Positions 9,167 to 18,466 of a DNA stretch of 44,691 nucleotides are shown here, one piece after another. The stretch's first letter is position 1; every line of letters starts with the position of its first letter. The notes under the pieces are model-generated. The model saw nothing but the letters and a program-made list of their open reading frames with translations. It was not told where the DNA came from and did not search any database. Source of the DNA: Plectonema cf. radiosum LEGE 06105 (GTDB lineage Bacteria > Cyanobacteriota > Cyanobacteriia > Cyanobacteriales > Nostocaceae). The position numbers and the translations under genes are program-made. Location: positions 1 to 44,691 of the forward strand of contig NZ_JADEWL010000049.1 of the NCBI RefSeq assembly GCF_015207665.1. Reading direction: 5' to 3'.

Positions 9167-9991
9167 AAGTTAGTTGACAGTTGACAGTGGACAGTTGACA
9201 GTTGACAGTTGCATGAATGCATGAATGCCTTTGAGCTTAAACCTCTGAACTTTAACCTTTGACCTTTAACCTATTATTGCCAATTATTATAAATATTTAA
9301 TTTGTAGAAAAATAGCCAATATCCAGGAGTCTTTCAAAAAACAAGTTTCCACGATTTTCAACTTTGTTTATTAAGAATTATTTCTATATTCATTAAACTT
9401 TTAAATTTTAAGCAATTCGCTGCGGAGATATTGTGTAGAAATGTTGCGTAAGAGAAAAATATTTAAATATTTCGTTAAATGTTCTCTGAGAGAACTAAGG
9501 GTTTTACGTAGAATTTGGGTTGATTAGGATTGTTGATAGTTTGACAAGGTAATTATTACACTACGAGTAAAGAAAAATAATTGTATTCTTCCGGAAAGCA
9601 GATAAAAGTTCTTGTACTGTGTGAGTGTTAGCTGTTGTAAGAGATAATTATATTAATGTTTGTGAATCTGCTGACTGTTCAAAAAAGGAATCTTGGGAAA
9701 AGAACAGCCATTAAAAGGTTAAAGCACAAATATCTATATTCGCGGAAGTAAAAATTTGAATTAATATTAAAGATTTCACCGTGCAATGAAAGTGAAACTT
9801 GAAGCAATAGTAAAGAACTAATTGGCATTTTGGCAGGTTTTTCTCAGTAAAATCCGATATGAATAGAGAGTACTCATCCTAATTTTGTTGAGATTCTCTG
9901 AAAAACGGGCTTAGTTGGGGAATGCTGTCATTATTCCAGCCAAAACCAAAAAAAAGCTGATTTTAAAGGAATCTAAGGAAGTAAGACATAA
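9167..9991. other. Long AT-rich intergenic region upstream of the kinase-HopA1 pair
   Basis: An 825-bp gap between divergent genes. It starts with GTTGACA-type repeats (9174-9210), a tandem ATGAATGC (9213-9228) and a degenerate TTAACCT run (9236-9272). Two short basic plus-strand frames are visible: 9441..9527 (28 residues, starts MLRKRKIF) and 9656..9751 (31 residues, starts MFVNLLTVQKRN). Neither resembles a known leader peptide, and both could be chance in AT-rich DNA. No tRNA or structured RNA was recognised. Confidence 0.45.
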
Positions 9992-11233
9992 ATGAAATTT
10001 TCACTATCTTCTCAAAACGTTATCCAGTATCTGCAAGAAGCGGATCTGAGTAGCTCAGAAGATGGCGCAACCGCCGATGCAGATTTGCCACACAGTAGTA
10101 GCCGTAAGAATTTAAATATACTGGTTACTTTGGGTTCAAATCGCAAGCTTTTGGTTAAACAAGAACTAGCCCAAGATGTCAATGGTATCCCCCATGAATT
10201 CTTTAATGAATGGCTGTTTCACCAATTGCTTGAATCTTTTCCAGTTCTCGGCAATACAAGTGCGTTATCTCCACAATTAGTACATTACGACGAGGAAAAC
10301 TCGATTCTCGTGCGTAACTACCTTTGGGAATACCGAGGGCTGGAAAGCTATTACAGGCAGAACTTATACTTTCCTCCAGAGTTAGCAAGTTCGATTGGCG
10401 ATACCTTAGCAGCACTGCATCGTGCCACTTTTAAACGTCAAAAGTACCGTGATTTTATGGCTACTGCTCCAGCTGGGCAGATTCGCTATCAGTATTTTAA
10501 TCCGGCACAGGGCATAGATTTTCTTGAACCTGAGATTTTTGGCAAAGTCAGCAGTACGGGGCTGGTGTTTTACTCTAGTTATCAGCGTGATGACATTTTA
10601 GAATCCGCGATCGCCGATTTAGCGTCTTCATTTAATCCTTGTTGTTTAACTCATAACGATTTAAAACTAGAAAACATTTTAGTACATTCTCGTTGGCAGC
10701 AGTTGGATAATGCAGAAGTTAAGTTGATTGATTGGGAAGCCTGTGCTTGGGGAGATCCTGCTTACGATTTGGGAATTCTGCTAGCGGGTTACTTGAAAAT
10801 TTGGTTATCGAGTTTAGTCGTAGATTCAACTTTGGAATTAGAGGAATCTTTGGAATTAGCGGCTATTCCGCTGGAGATTCTTCAACCTTCGATGTTGGCT
10901 TTAACTGAAGCTTATCTGAAAGCTTTCCCAATGATTTTAGAGTATCGTAAAGATTTCATCCAGTCGATTGTCAAGTTTGCTGGTTTAGCGCTGATAAATC
11001 AAATTCAGAGTCAGATTAAGAGCCAGCAAAACTTACATCATACTAGTTTAGTTACTCTGGAATTCGCCAAAAATATCTTAATCAGAACCCCCGAATATGT
11101 AATGGACATTTTTGGTAAATCAGAATTCCAAATTCTCAAACCTTTTCTACAATCTGCCAAAATTAATGCGGCTGAAAGGGAAAACAATTTAATTCCTCTT
11201 TATTACGAAAAAACCCGCTTGCGTGGATGTTAG
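9992..11233 (+). CDS. APH-type phosphotransferase (kinase partner of HopA1-family protein)
   Basis: A 413-residue protein with the aminoglycoside phosphotransferase/choline kinase fold. Visible are an N-lobe lysine in RKLLVKQE (Lys56), the Brenner motif LTHNDLKLEN (His221, Asp223, Asn228) and the metal-binding LIDWEACAWGDPAYDLG (Asp247). The N-lobe has no sign of antibiotic specificity. It is followed on the same strand, 200 bp on, by a HopA1-family gene. APH-type kinases paired with HopA1-type lyases dehydrate Ser/Thr in class V lanthipeptide (LxmK/LxmY-like) and thioamitide (TvaC/TvaD-like) pathways, so a peptide or protein kinase role is plausible. AAGGAAG lies about 12 bases before the ATG as a ribosome-binding site. 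No precursor peptide is evident. Confidence 0.8.
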   Translation: MKFSLSSQNVIQYLQEADLSSSEDGATADADLPHSSSRKNLNILVTLGSNRKLLVKQELAQDVNGIPHEFFNEWLFHQLLESFPVLGNTSALSPQLVHYDEENSILVRNYLWEYRGLESYYRQNLYFPPELASSIGDTLAALHRATFKRQKYRDFMATAPAGQIRYQYFNPAQGIDFLEPEIFGKVSSTGLVFYSSYQRDDILESAIADLASSFNPCCLTHNDLKLENILVHSRWQQLDNAEVKLIDWEACAWGDPAYDLGILLAGYLKIWLSSLVVDSTLELEESLELAAIPLEILQPSMLALTEAYLKAFPMILEYRKDFIQSIVKFAGLALINQIQSQIKSQQNLHHTSLVTLEFAKNILIRTPEYVMDIFGKSEFQILKPFLQSAKINAAERENNLIPLYYEKTRLRGC

Positions 11234-11433
11234 TCAAATCAATTTTGGATTTTAGATTTTAGATTTTGGATTATCATTCTAAAATTTATAATTTAATCCG
11301 AGGTTGGTTCGTTGAAATTTCATAGTTAACAGTAATCTATCAAAAATGGTTGCTGTTAACTTTTCTTTTCTGTGAAGGGTTGCATTTATTTTTCATCATT
11401 TACTATTCATAGATAAATACATATAAAATCATC

Positions 11434-12522
11434 ATGATAACTTCTAATACAAATTCGCTATCAAATACTTTCTTCGATATTGTTACTAAAATAAAATTAG
11501 AACCTAATTTTTGTATTATTCATCCGGAATATCAACCTTTTATTTTACCTGCTTTGATGGTAGAAACACTGGAAAAAAGTTCCAAAGTATTACAAGACAA
11601 ATACCTGACTTTATTACTGCGAAACTTTCTGTACGGTATTTATTACAATAATTCTTTACAAAGTGTATTAGCAGCAAATATTGGTAATCCCAACCTATTA
11701 TTACATCAAGATTTAGAAAACAATTGTGTATTTGAAATCGATTGGCAATTTTACAATCAGTTACATGAACATAATCATGGTACGGGTTATTGCGATCGCG
11801 ATTGGCAGATATTACGAATTGAACCTGATGGAAGTTTGGCTGTAACTAAAGGTGGTTTGACATTACACGTAGAGGAAAATCATTTAGAATCAAACATTTC
11901 CACGATTAAAGTTAATGATTTAATTGCTATCCGATTACCAAAAAACCGTTTAAATAACGGCTTCTATTTAGCAGTTAGTAACTTAGGTCAAAAATACCAA
12001 AATGACTTATCAAATAACTTGAACGATTCAGGAAATACTAGTCTATTTTTCAACTTAAATTCCGGAGGTGCCATTGCTTTAATGGATAGCATAACACGGC
12101 AATTTAACGCTGCGGAAATACCCTTCAGTTTCCAAGTTCCCCATCATCCTTTAGGTTGCGATCGTTATGATTCGGGGATACTTAATTTTCAGCGTCAAGA
12201 ATATCCGATTATACAAAAATTACTTAAAAATATTTACACAGAACATCAATCTTATTTTCAATCAGAAATACCGTTATTTACTAAATTTTTAGCACCAGGA
12301 TTAAGTTTAGCTGAACAACCAGTAGAAAAACCCCTTAACAAACAAAGTTTCGGTGTAAATCGTTGTCAAATTCTCGCTAACGCTTTATTTACAGCATGGG
12401 AAAAAGGTATTGATTCACCCTCAGAAAAAGTAGACATCATTCATCAGCATTTTGCTTGTAAATTAGTTGATTTAGAACGTCCTTATCTTAATCCAAATTC
12501 TGATGATATTTATAATTGGTAA
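11434..12522 (+). CDS. HopA1-family (T3SS effector-like) protein, possible phospho-Ser/Thr lyase
   Basis: A 362-residue protein matching the HopA1 family, named for a Pseudomonas type III effector but common in cyanobacteria and in RiPP gene clusters, where members act as lyases on phosphorylated Ser/Thr. The most characteristic stretch is YNQLHEHNHGTGYCDRDWQI, followed by a segment that fits the family (NDLIAIRLPKNRLNNGFYLA), and a C-terminal HHPLGCDRYDSGILNF region. There is no signal peptide or membrane segment, and no type III secretion context. It lies downstream of the APH-type kinase and is probably its functional partner. The substrate is unknown. No clear Shine-Dalgarno sequence precedes the ATG. 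Confidence 0.8.
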   Translation: MITSNTNSLSNTFFDIVTKIKLEPNFCIIHPEYQPFILPALMVETLEKSSKVLQDKYLTLLLRNFLYGIYYNNSLQSVLAANIGNPNLLLHQDLENNCVFEIDWQFYNQLHEHNHGTGYCDRDWQILRIEPDGSLAVTKGGLTLHVEENHLESNISTIKVNDLIAIRLPKNRLNNGFYLAVSNLGQKYQNDLSNNLNDSGNTSLFFNLNSGGAIALMDSITRQFNAAEIPFSFQVPHHPLGCDRYDSGILNFQRQEYPIIQKLLKNIYTEHQSYFQSEIPLFTKFLAPGLSLAEQPVEKPLNKQSFGVNRCQILANALFTAWEKGIDSPSEKVDIIHQHFACKLVDLERPYLNPNSDDIYNW

Positions 12523-12523
12523 T

Positions 12524-12630
12524 GGGTAATGGGTAATGGGTAATTGGAAATAGGAAATAATTTTATTTTTGTAACTCCTAACCTTTAACCTTTAACCTTT
12601 AACCTTTAACCTTTAACCTTTAACCTTTTT
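12524..12630. repeat. TAATGGG and CCTTTAA heptamer repeats before the thioesterase start
   Basis: Two STRR blocks in tandem: (GGGTAAT) about three times at 12524-12545 and (CCTTTAA) about seven times at 12577-12627. The second block ends 5 bases before the ATG of the next gene, so it occupies the place where a ribosome-binding site would be. Confidence 0.9.
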
Positions 12631-12632
12631 CA

Positions 12633-13034
12633 ATGTCTTTTACTTATAATCGCACAATTCGCTTTCAAGATACCGATGCTGCTGGGGTTGTCTACTTTGC
12701 GAATGTTTTGAGTATATGTCACGAAGCTTACGAAGCAGCGTTAGAATCATTAGGAATTGATATTAAGCAATTTTTTACAAATCCATCTACTGCTTTTCCC
12801 ATCGTTCATGCTAATGTCGATTTCATGAGTCCGATGTATTGCGGTGATAAATTATTTGTTAGTTTAACCCCTTCAAAAATTCGTGTTGAGCAGTTTGAAA
12901 TTGATTATCAAATTTATATAAATGATAAATTAGTTGGAAAAGCAATCACTCGTCATGTTTGTATTGATGCAACAAACAGACAAAAGAAAGGATTATCAGC
13001 AGAAATCGTCAAATGTTTGGAAAAGTTACGTTAA
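12633..13034 (+). CDS. 1,4-dihydroxy-2-naphthoyl-CoA thioesterase
   Basis: Hot-dog-fold thioesterase of 133 residues that releases 1,4-dihydroxy-2-naphthoate from its CoA ester in phylloquinone synthesis. The motif [21 protein letters not shown] (residues about 13-33) carries the catalytic Asp and matches the cyanobacterial DHNA-CoA hydrolase (Synechocystis slr0204 type) and the wider 4-hydroxybenzoyl-CoA thioesterase family. Its length is normal. The next four genes are all phylloquinone genes, which supports this role over a general acyl-CoA thioesterase. No Shine-Dalgarno sequence is visible because a heptamer repeat abuts the start. Confidence 0.9.
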   Translation: MSFTYNRTIRFQDTDAAGVVYFANVLSICHEAYEAALESLGIDIKQFFTNPSTAFPIVHANVDFMSPMYCGDKLFVSLTPSKIRVEQFEIDYQIYINDKLVGKAITRHVCIDATNRQKKGLSAEIVKCLEKLR

Positions 13035-13037
13035 TAA

Positions 13038-13063
13038 TGTAGAGACGTAGCACTGCTACGTCT
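13038..13063. terminator. GAGACG-type palindrome between convergent genes, likely terminator
   Basis: Perfect 10-bp arms AGACGTAGCA (13043-13052) and TGCTACGTCT (13054-13063) with a 1-base gap, preceded by TGTAG and followed by TTTGTCTCC. It sits between the convergent thioesterase and menE genes, so it could end both transcripts. It also belongs to a dispersed repeat family (see 27016, 39103, 41987 and 42920). Confidence 0.6.
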
Positions 13064-13071
13064 TTGTCTCC

Positions 13072-14628
13072 TTATATTTTAGTTTGCATTGATAATTCCG
13101 TAAAAACAGCAATTTCATAAAGCTTTTGACGATTGATTTTACCTTGAGAATTACGAGGTAATGAATCAACAGAAATCCAAAATTTAGGAATTTTATAATT
13201 ACTAAGTTTTTCCTGGATTAAAGCTTTAATATTATCATTTAAAATTGTGGAATTATTTGGTACATAAATAGCCGTTACGACTTGTCCCCAATGTGTATCA
13301 AACAAACCAATGACACACACATCAGCCACCATTCCAGTAGCTCTAATTGCGACTTCAACTTCTGCGGGATAAACTTTTTCTCCACCAGTAATTATTTTGT
13401 CGCTATTTCTTCCGACAATATTTAAATACTCTTTTTCGTCTAAAAAACCTAAATCATCTATTTGCAAATAACTTTGTATTTCACCATTCAGAGGATAGTA
13501 ACCAAGAGCTAAAGACTCGGCTTGAATATTAATTTTACCGACTTGATTAGTTTTTAAAAACTCTCCTTTCTCTCCAACAATTTGTACTTTCGCGTGGGGA
13601 AGAATTTGTCCACAGCCAACTTTACCTTTGAGAAAATCATCTGGTTTTAAAGTAGCAATTTGGGAAGCTGTTTCTGTCATCCCGTAGGTAGGGGCTAATC
13701 TGATATGATGAAATCGAGCTTTTTCTAATAATTCATCCCAAGCTGGCGCACCTCCTAAAAGTACAGTTTTAAATTTAATCAACCACTGAGTTAAATCTGA
13801 TTTTTTTAGTAAACGTTCCAACTGAGTAGGAACTAAAGATATAAAAAAATTCAAGTTGTTAATTAGATTATTACTATCCAATTTTTTACTATTCTCAAGG
13901 GTTTTAAAAGCTAAAATAACTAACTTTCCACCAGTGATAAAACAGCGCATAAATTGCATTAAACCACTAACATGATATAGTGGCAATACACAGAAAGAAT
14001 TTATTTTTTCTACTTGAAAATACTTTTGAAATCCTTTTACCGAAGCTGTCAAAGTATCCCAGGTATGTACGGCAAATTTGATTTTACCTCCAGAACCACC
14101 CGTAGGTATCATTATATGTGAAAATGGGGAATCGGTAATGGGGAATTGGGGATTAGGATTATCAAGTAGTGCGGGCATCTTGCCCGCTTTTTTATCAGTA
14201 GAATTATTTAGAAAGTAAGATTTTTCTAGGGAGTAGGATTTTTCTAGGGAGTAAGATTTTTCTAGGGAGTAAGATTTTTCTAGGGAGTAAGATTTTTCTA
14301 GGGAGCAAGGTTTTTCTAGGGAGCAAGATGCTCCCACTACTCCCCAAATAATATCAGGTTTAATTAAATTGAATACTTGCTGCCATTCTTGTTTTCCCCA
14401 ATCAGGATTGCACAAAAATACCTGACAATTTGCTTTACAAGCAGCTAAGAAACCAGCTAAAAAACGTACTGGCTCACGTTCATTTAAAATGATTTTTGGT
14501 AAAAAAGAATATGCTTGTTTAAACTGGATTATATCTAAATAAAATGTGTTGATTAATTGGCAAAATAAATGATTATCTTCGCAAATTAAACAGTCATTAT
14601 TTACAAAATATCTCAAGTTTTCTTCCAT
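13072..14628 (-). CDS. menE: 2-succinylbenzoate-CoA ligase with in-frame repeat insertion
   Basis: Acyl-adenylating enzyme that activates o-succinylbenzoate to its CoA ester. The AMP-binding P-loop MIPTGGSGGKIKF, the core motif APTYGMTETASQIATL, IDDLGFLDEKEYLNIVGRNSD and the C-terminal catalytic Lys segment SQGKINRQKL are all present. The ATG at 14628 gives MEENLRYF; a GTG at 14643 with GAGGAA upstream could extend it by 5 residues. Either start overlaps the menC end (14613), so the two are translationally linked. About 68 residues just before the P-loop are foreign to the family and made of repeats (see separate entry), yet the frame is intact. Probably active, but the insertion is untested. 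Confidence 0.93.
   Translation of the reverse strand: MEENLRYFVNNDCLICEDNHLFCQLINTFYLDIIQFKQAYSFLPKIILNEREPVRFLAGFLAACKANCQVFLCNPDWGKQEWQQVFNLIKPDIIWGVVGASCSLEKPCSLEKSYSLEKSYSLEKSYSLEKSYSLEKSYFLNNSTDKKAGKMPALLDNPNPQFPITDSPFSHIMIPTGGSGGKIKFAVHTWDTLTASVKGFQKYFQVEKINSFCVLPLYHVSGLMQFMRCFITGGKLVILAFKTLENSKKLDSNNLINNLNFFISLVPTQLERLLKKSDLTQWLIKFKTVLLGGAPAWDELLEKARFHHIRLAPTYGMTETASQIATLKPDDFLKGKVGCGQILPHAKVQIVGEKGEFLKTNQVGKINIQAESLALGYYPLNGEIQSYLQIDDLGFLDEKEYLNIVGRNSDKIITGGEKVYPAEVEVAIRATGMVADVCVIGLFDTHWGQVVTAIYVPNNSTILNDNIKALIQEKLSNYKIPKFWISVDSLPRNSQGKINRQKLYEIAVFTELSMQTKI
14125..14331 (-). repeat. In-frame repeat insertion in menE (18-bp unit and palindromes)
   Basis: Within menE, six to seven tandem copies of an 18-bp unit encode the hexapeptide SLEKSY. 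They are followed by the palindrome GCGGGCATCTTGCCCGC (encoding AGKMPA) and a GGGGAATTGGGGATTAGG stretch (encoding NPNPQFPI). The first and last types occur between genes elsewhere in cyanobacterial genomes. Total about 207 bp, a multiple of three. Confidence 0.85.
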
Positions 14629-15575
14629 AACTGTTCCAAACACACTTCCTCATCTTCAGCAAAATAATGATTAACACCAAAGCCTACTGCCCTTTTTTGA
14701 TGCGATAATTCTACAGCTAATGATAATGCGGCTTTTCTTGCAATAGATGTTTCAAAAACTGATGAAAATACAGTATCAATTTGATGAGTTGAACAAAATT
14801 GGCGTAAACGTGATGGAGAACCAATTATACCGGCTTTGATGACAAAAATTTCTCGCCAACCTTTTTGATAACAGTTTTCAAGTTGTTTAATTGTCGCTAC
14901 AGATTCATCTAAAGCTATTTTTGTGCTATAACGACGACTCAATTCCAACATTTGTGAAAACAGATTTACGGAAAGCGGCTGTTCAATGAATTCGACTTCT
15001 AAATCAATATCATCGCATTTTTGCAGCCAAATTTCAGCATCGTCATAGCTCAATCCTCCATTCGCATCCAATCGCAGTTTTGTAAAAGCTGGTAATTCTC
15101 GAATAAGTAACTCAAAAATAGATAATTCTTCAGTGATGGAATAAACACCGATTTTCCATTTAAAAGTATTTGTACCATTTTCCCATAGTTCTTGCCATTG
15201 ATTTAAAGCAGCTTTTCCAGCAGGTAATAATCCGCTATAGGTCAAATTTTGAGAAAACACAGAAGCAGAATTATTTTGTATTACCATTTCTTGTGCTGAT
15301 TCAAACCCAAATTGACAAGCGGGTAATTTTTCGGGAATGGAAAAAATATCTTGTTGAGTAATCTTTTGAGGTAATTGTTTGCAGAAAGAAACCGCTTCTT
15401 CCAAAGTTTCCGAGCCAAACCAGCTAATAGGAGCAATTTCTCCCCAACCCACTTTTCCCATTTCATCACTCAGACAAAGAATAATTCCATCCCGATTTTT
15501 CCAAATACCGTGAGCCGTGTTTAAGGGAATAATAAATTTTCGACGATAAACATGAAATTCAAACTTATAAAACAC
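14613..15575 (-). CDS. menC: o-Succinylbenzoate synthase
   Basis: Enolase-superfamily enzyme of 320 residues that dehydrates SHCHC to o-succinylbenzoate. The catalytic pattern is visible: a KxK-type lysine in TFKWKIG, metal ligands in LRLDANGG, VEFIEQPL and ALDESV, and the second lysine in FVIKAGIIG. The length is normal for cyanobacterial MenC. It overlaps menE by at least 16 bp on the same strand and lies 78 bp from menA, so menA-menC-menE form an operon. The short gap to menA holds ATTACCC/ATTACCA repeats. Confidence 0.93.
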   Translation of the reverse strand: MFYKFEFHVYRRKFIIPLNTAHGIWKNRDGIILCLSDEMGKVGWGEIAPISWFGSETLEEAVSFCKQLPQKITQQDIFSIPEKLPACQFGFESAQEMVIQNNSASVFSQNLTYSGLLPAGKAALNQWQELWENGTNTFKWKIGVYSITEELSIFELLIRELPAFTKLRLDANGGLSYDDAEIWLQKCDDIDLEVEFIEQPLSVNLFSQMLELSRRYSTKIALDESVATIKQLENCYQKGWREIFVIKAGIIGSPSRLRQFCSTHQIDTVFSSVFETSIARKAALSLAVELSHQKRAVGFGVNHYFAEDEEVCLEQLWKKT

Positions 15576-15589
15576 CTAACAATTTTGGA

Positions 15590-15652
15590 GTTAGTTGACA
15601 ATTACCCATTACCAATTACCAATTACCCATTACCAATTACCAATTACCAATT
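15590..15652. repeat. ATTACCC/ATTACCA heptamer repeats
   Basis: About eight degenerate heptamers of ATTACC(C/A) between menC and menA, the same class as 41205-41327. It spaces two genes of one operon. Confidence 0.85.
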
Positions 15653-16558
15653 TCACAAAACAAAACCCAATCCTAATAACAAACAACACCAAAATTGTAC
15701 TGCGATCGCGATGAATTTGGAATTACTAACTTTGAGGGGTTGATTGTGATATTGTCCGACATGATTGCATAACTGTAAAGCGAAAGGTAAACTTAATAAA
15801 CTTAAAAGCGTCCATAAGGGAAAAATTCCGCAAAATACAAATATCAATATCGACACATAAATACTGCTGGTTAAGCAATTTAAAACTTGAGAACCTGTTT
15901 GAGTTCCTAAACGAACAATAGGTGAAAGTTTACCTGCTGCTAAGTCTTCTTTAACTTGATGAAAGTGAGAACAAAACAATACTAAAGTTGTGGAAATACC
16001 AACGATTAACGAAGCAGCTAAACTCATCAAAGACCAACTTTGAGTTTGGCTGTAATATGCTGCTGATACTCCCAAAGGACCAAAAGCAAAAAAGCAGAGT
16101 ATTTCGCCTAAACCTTGGTATCCCAAACGAAAAGGAGGTCCTTGGTAAAGATATCCTAAAAAGCAACACAGTAAAATAATACCAATTACAGTCAGGTCTT
16201 TTTGCCACCAACTAATTGCTAATATTCCTAACAATCCTAGACTTAGAAAGCAATTTCCCAGCCAAAATATCAATTGTTTATTGCCTGTTAAACTCACTAG
16301 AGAATGAGGTTTATTAATGTCAATTCCCGTATCGGAATCAAAAACATCATTACTCAAATTTTCCCAGACAAGAATCAAAATTGCCGCAGCTAAAAACGTG
16401 CAAAAAACCGCTGCATGAAGAACCTTTGTTTCAGCAAAAGCAACAGTAGTTCCTACCCAAATGGGCATAATCGCAACGCTATACATTGGCGGTTTAATCG
16501 CCGCCATCCATAACTTTTTATTGGGATATAAAATCAGCTTTGTAGTCATCACTCGCAA
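15653..16558 (-). CDS. menA: 1,4-dihydroxy-2-naphthoate phytyltransferase
   Basis: Polytopic membrane prenyltransferase of the UbiA superfamily, 301 residues. It attaches the phytyl chain to dihydroxynaphthoate for phylloquinone. The first Asp-rich motif NDVFDSDTGID (with ENLS before it) binds the Mg-diphosphate; the second is the less conserved HFHQVKEDLAAGKLSPIVRLG. About eight hydrophobic helices are apparent. The start MRVMTTKL has a second ATG 3 codons inside. It is divergent from menF across 297 bp, so the two may share a control region. Confidence 0.93.
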   Translation of the reverse strand: MRVMTTKLILYPNKKLWMAAIKPPMYSVAIMPIWVGTTVAFAETKVLHAAVFCTFLAAAILILVWENLSNDVFDSDTGIDINKPHSLVSLTGNKQLIFWLGNCFLSLGLLGILAISWWQKDLTVIGIILLCCFLGYLYQGPPFRLGYQGLGEILCFFAFGPLGVSAAYYSQTQSWSLMSLAASLIVGISTTLVLFCSHFHQVKEDLAAGKLSPIVRLGTQTGSQVLNCLTSSIYVSILIFVFCGIFPLWTLLSLLSLPFALQLCNHVGQYHNQPLKVSNSKFIAIAVQFWCCLLLGLGFVL

Positions 16559-16712
16559 TCAATAAAATTGCCAAATTGTTTACCAACACAAAGTAGCAAG
16601 CCTATTCATCATAGCCTCTGCTTTACCACTAACCTCTCTTTACTACATCCCTTACCTAACAGGGCTGTATTTAGAGCGAGAGCTACTGTAAAATCTACAA
16701 ACGCTCAAAGTT

Positions 16713-16859
16713 AAGGAGGTTTTTAACATCAGCGTCGATGTGTCTCCTCAGCTAGCTGGTAAAACTGCATCTGAATGTGCTACCTGTAGAAATACGACCA
16801 CGATTCATGATGCTTTAGGAAGAGAACTTCAAAAAAATTTACTATTTTTAGAAATATGA
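16713..16859 (+). promoter_or_regulatory. Strong Shine-Dalgarno and possible leader ORF upstream of menF
   Basis: AAGGAGG (16713-16719) is a perfect anti-16S match but has no ATG at a useful distance. An open frame from an ATC at 16728, 8 bases on, or a GTG at 16740, runs 39-43 codons and ends with a TGA that overlaps the menF ATG as ATGA (16856-16859). menF itself lacks a visible ribosome-binding site, so translational coupling is conceivable. Non-standard start; low confidence. Confidence 0.3.
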
Positions 16860-18277
16860 CAGTTTCACCATGTTCTGCCGAGTTTTCTGTATATAATAAT
16901 GGACTATACCAATTTATTGCAAATAATCGAGCATTTTGCATTAAGAATAGTTACACGCAAATAGTTAGTATTGCTTTAGAAATTGACTCGGTAGACCCTC
17001 TGGTTATCTTCCAGAAACTATCCAAATCTAATGAGCTTAATTTCTACTGGGAAAATCCCAGCAAAAAAGAGGCGATAGCGGCTCTTGACGCGGTAACAAA
17101 ATGTCAATTTGAAGGTAAAGAACGTTTTTTTCAAGCTGAAAACTTTATCAAAGATTGTTTGAGTAAAATAGTTAGTTTTTGCAATACAAACCATTCTTTA
17201 AGCAAACCCCTATTTTTTTGTAGCTTTAGTTTTTTTGAAACCTTTTTTCAGCAAGATTATCCTTTTTCTGCGGCTACGGTTTTTTTACCAAAATGGCAAA
17301 TTACTCGGAAAAATGACCGCTGTATATTAATATCAAATATTTTAGTGAATGGAGATTTAAATATAGAAGAAACTTTAGAATATTTGTGGCGAAAAATTAC
17401 AGCTATCAACAAATTAAAATCCGATTTTCTTGATTTAGATGATTCCAGACCAGAATTTACTAAAAAGTCAATTACTAAACCAATTAAATTCAAACAATCA
17501 GTATTATCAGCTTTAGATAATATTCATAAAGGTCACTATAGTAAAATTGTTTTAGCGGATGCTTTAAATATTAGATCAAGTACTCCATTCGACTTATTCA
17601 AATCATTAAATAATCTCCGACAGCTACATCCCAACTGCTGTATTTTTTCCACAAGTAACGGTAAAGGGCAAAATTTTATCGGTGCTTCTCCAGAAACATT
17701 AATTGCGATTCGCAATCAAAAGTTAATCGCAGATGCTTTAGCTGGAAGTGCTGCGAGAGGTAAAACACCCCAAGAAGACGCGAAAAATGCCGATCGCCTA
17801 CTCAACAGCGAAAAAGAAAGACACGAGCATTCCCTAGTAATTGATTTTATTACTCAAAGGTTATTCAGTCTAGGTTTATTGCCCCAGGTTTTAGCGCCTA
17901 GATTGCGACAATTGTCAAATATTCAGCATTTGTGGACACCAATTATCGCCAAAGTTCCCCCCAACGTGCATCCTTTACAAATAGTCGCTAAACTGCATCC
18001 TACACCAGCAGTAGCCGGAGTTGCACCCGATATTGCCTGTATGGAAATTCGCCGTTATGAAAGCTTCGAGAGGGGTTTATATGCTGCACCCTTGGGTTGG
18101 ATCGATTCTCAAGGTAATTGTGAATTTGTCGTGGGAATTCGTTCGGCACTGATTGACAGCAACACAAAATCATCTCTTCTATATGCGGGTGCCGGTATTG
18201 TACCAGGTTCAGACCCCGAAAAAGAATTTGCAGAAATCCAACTGAAATTACAAGCATTATTGAAAGCACTAACTTGA
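16856..18277 (+). CDS. menF: Isochorismate synthase
   Basis: Chorismate-utilising enzyme of 473 residues that makes isochorismate, the first committed step to phylloquinone. The C-terminal chorismate-binding domain (about 220-470) shows HYSKIVLADAL, FIGASPETLIAIRN, DALAGSAARGKTPQED, KERHEHSLVIDFI, LHPTPAVAGVAP, YAAPLGWIDSQGNCEFVVGIRSAL and YAGAGIVPGSDPEKEFAEIQLK. The N-terminal 200 residues are weakly conserved, as usual. The men context separates it from salicylate or anthranilate relatives. It is divergent from menA-menC-menE. The ATG overlaps the stop of a possible upstream leader frame. Confidence 0.92.
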   Translation: MTVSPCSAEFSVYNNGLYQFIANNRAFCIKNSYTQIVSIALEIDSVDPLVIFQKLSKSNELNFYWENPSKKEAIAALDAVTKCQFEGKERFFQAENFIKDCLSKIVSFCNTNHSLSKPLFFCSFSFFETFFQQDYPFSAATVFLPKWQITRKNDRCILISNILVNGDLNIEETLEYLWRKITAINKLKSDFLDLDDSRPEFTKKSITKPIKFKQSVLSALDNIHKGHYSKIVLADALNIRSSTPFDLFKSLNNLRQLHPNCCIFSTSNGKGQNFIGASPETLIAIRNQKLIADALAGSAARGKTPQEDAKNADRLLNSEKERHEHSLVIDFITQRLFSLGLLPQVLAPRLRQLSNIQHLWTPIIAKVPPNVHPLQIVAKLHPTPAVAGVAPDIACMEIRRYESFERGLYAAPLGWIDSQGNCEFVVGIRSALIDSNTKSSLLYAGAGIVPGSDPEKEFAEIQLKLQALLKALT

Positions 18278-18466
18278 ACAGTTAACAGTTAGCATTTTGT
18301 CCCAGAAGCTCATAGTAACAAGATTGATTTTGTTGATTCAAAGAAGCTAATTTTTTACCACAAACCCTTTAAAACTAACATGGCGAGGTATTATCTACAA
18401 TCCAAAATCTAAAATCTAAAATCCAATTATGCCTTTAACCTTAACTTAACAACCAACAACTAACAA

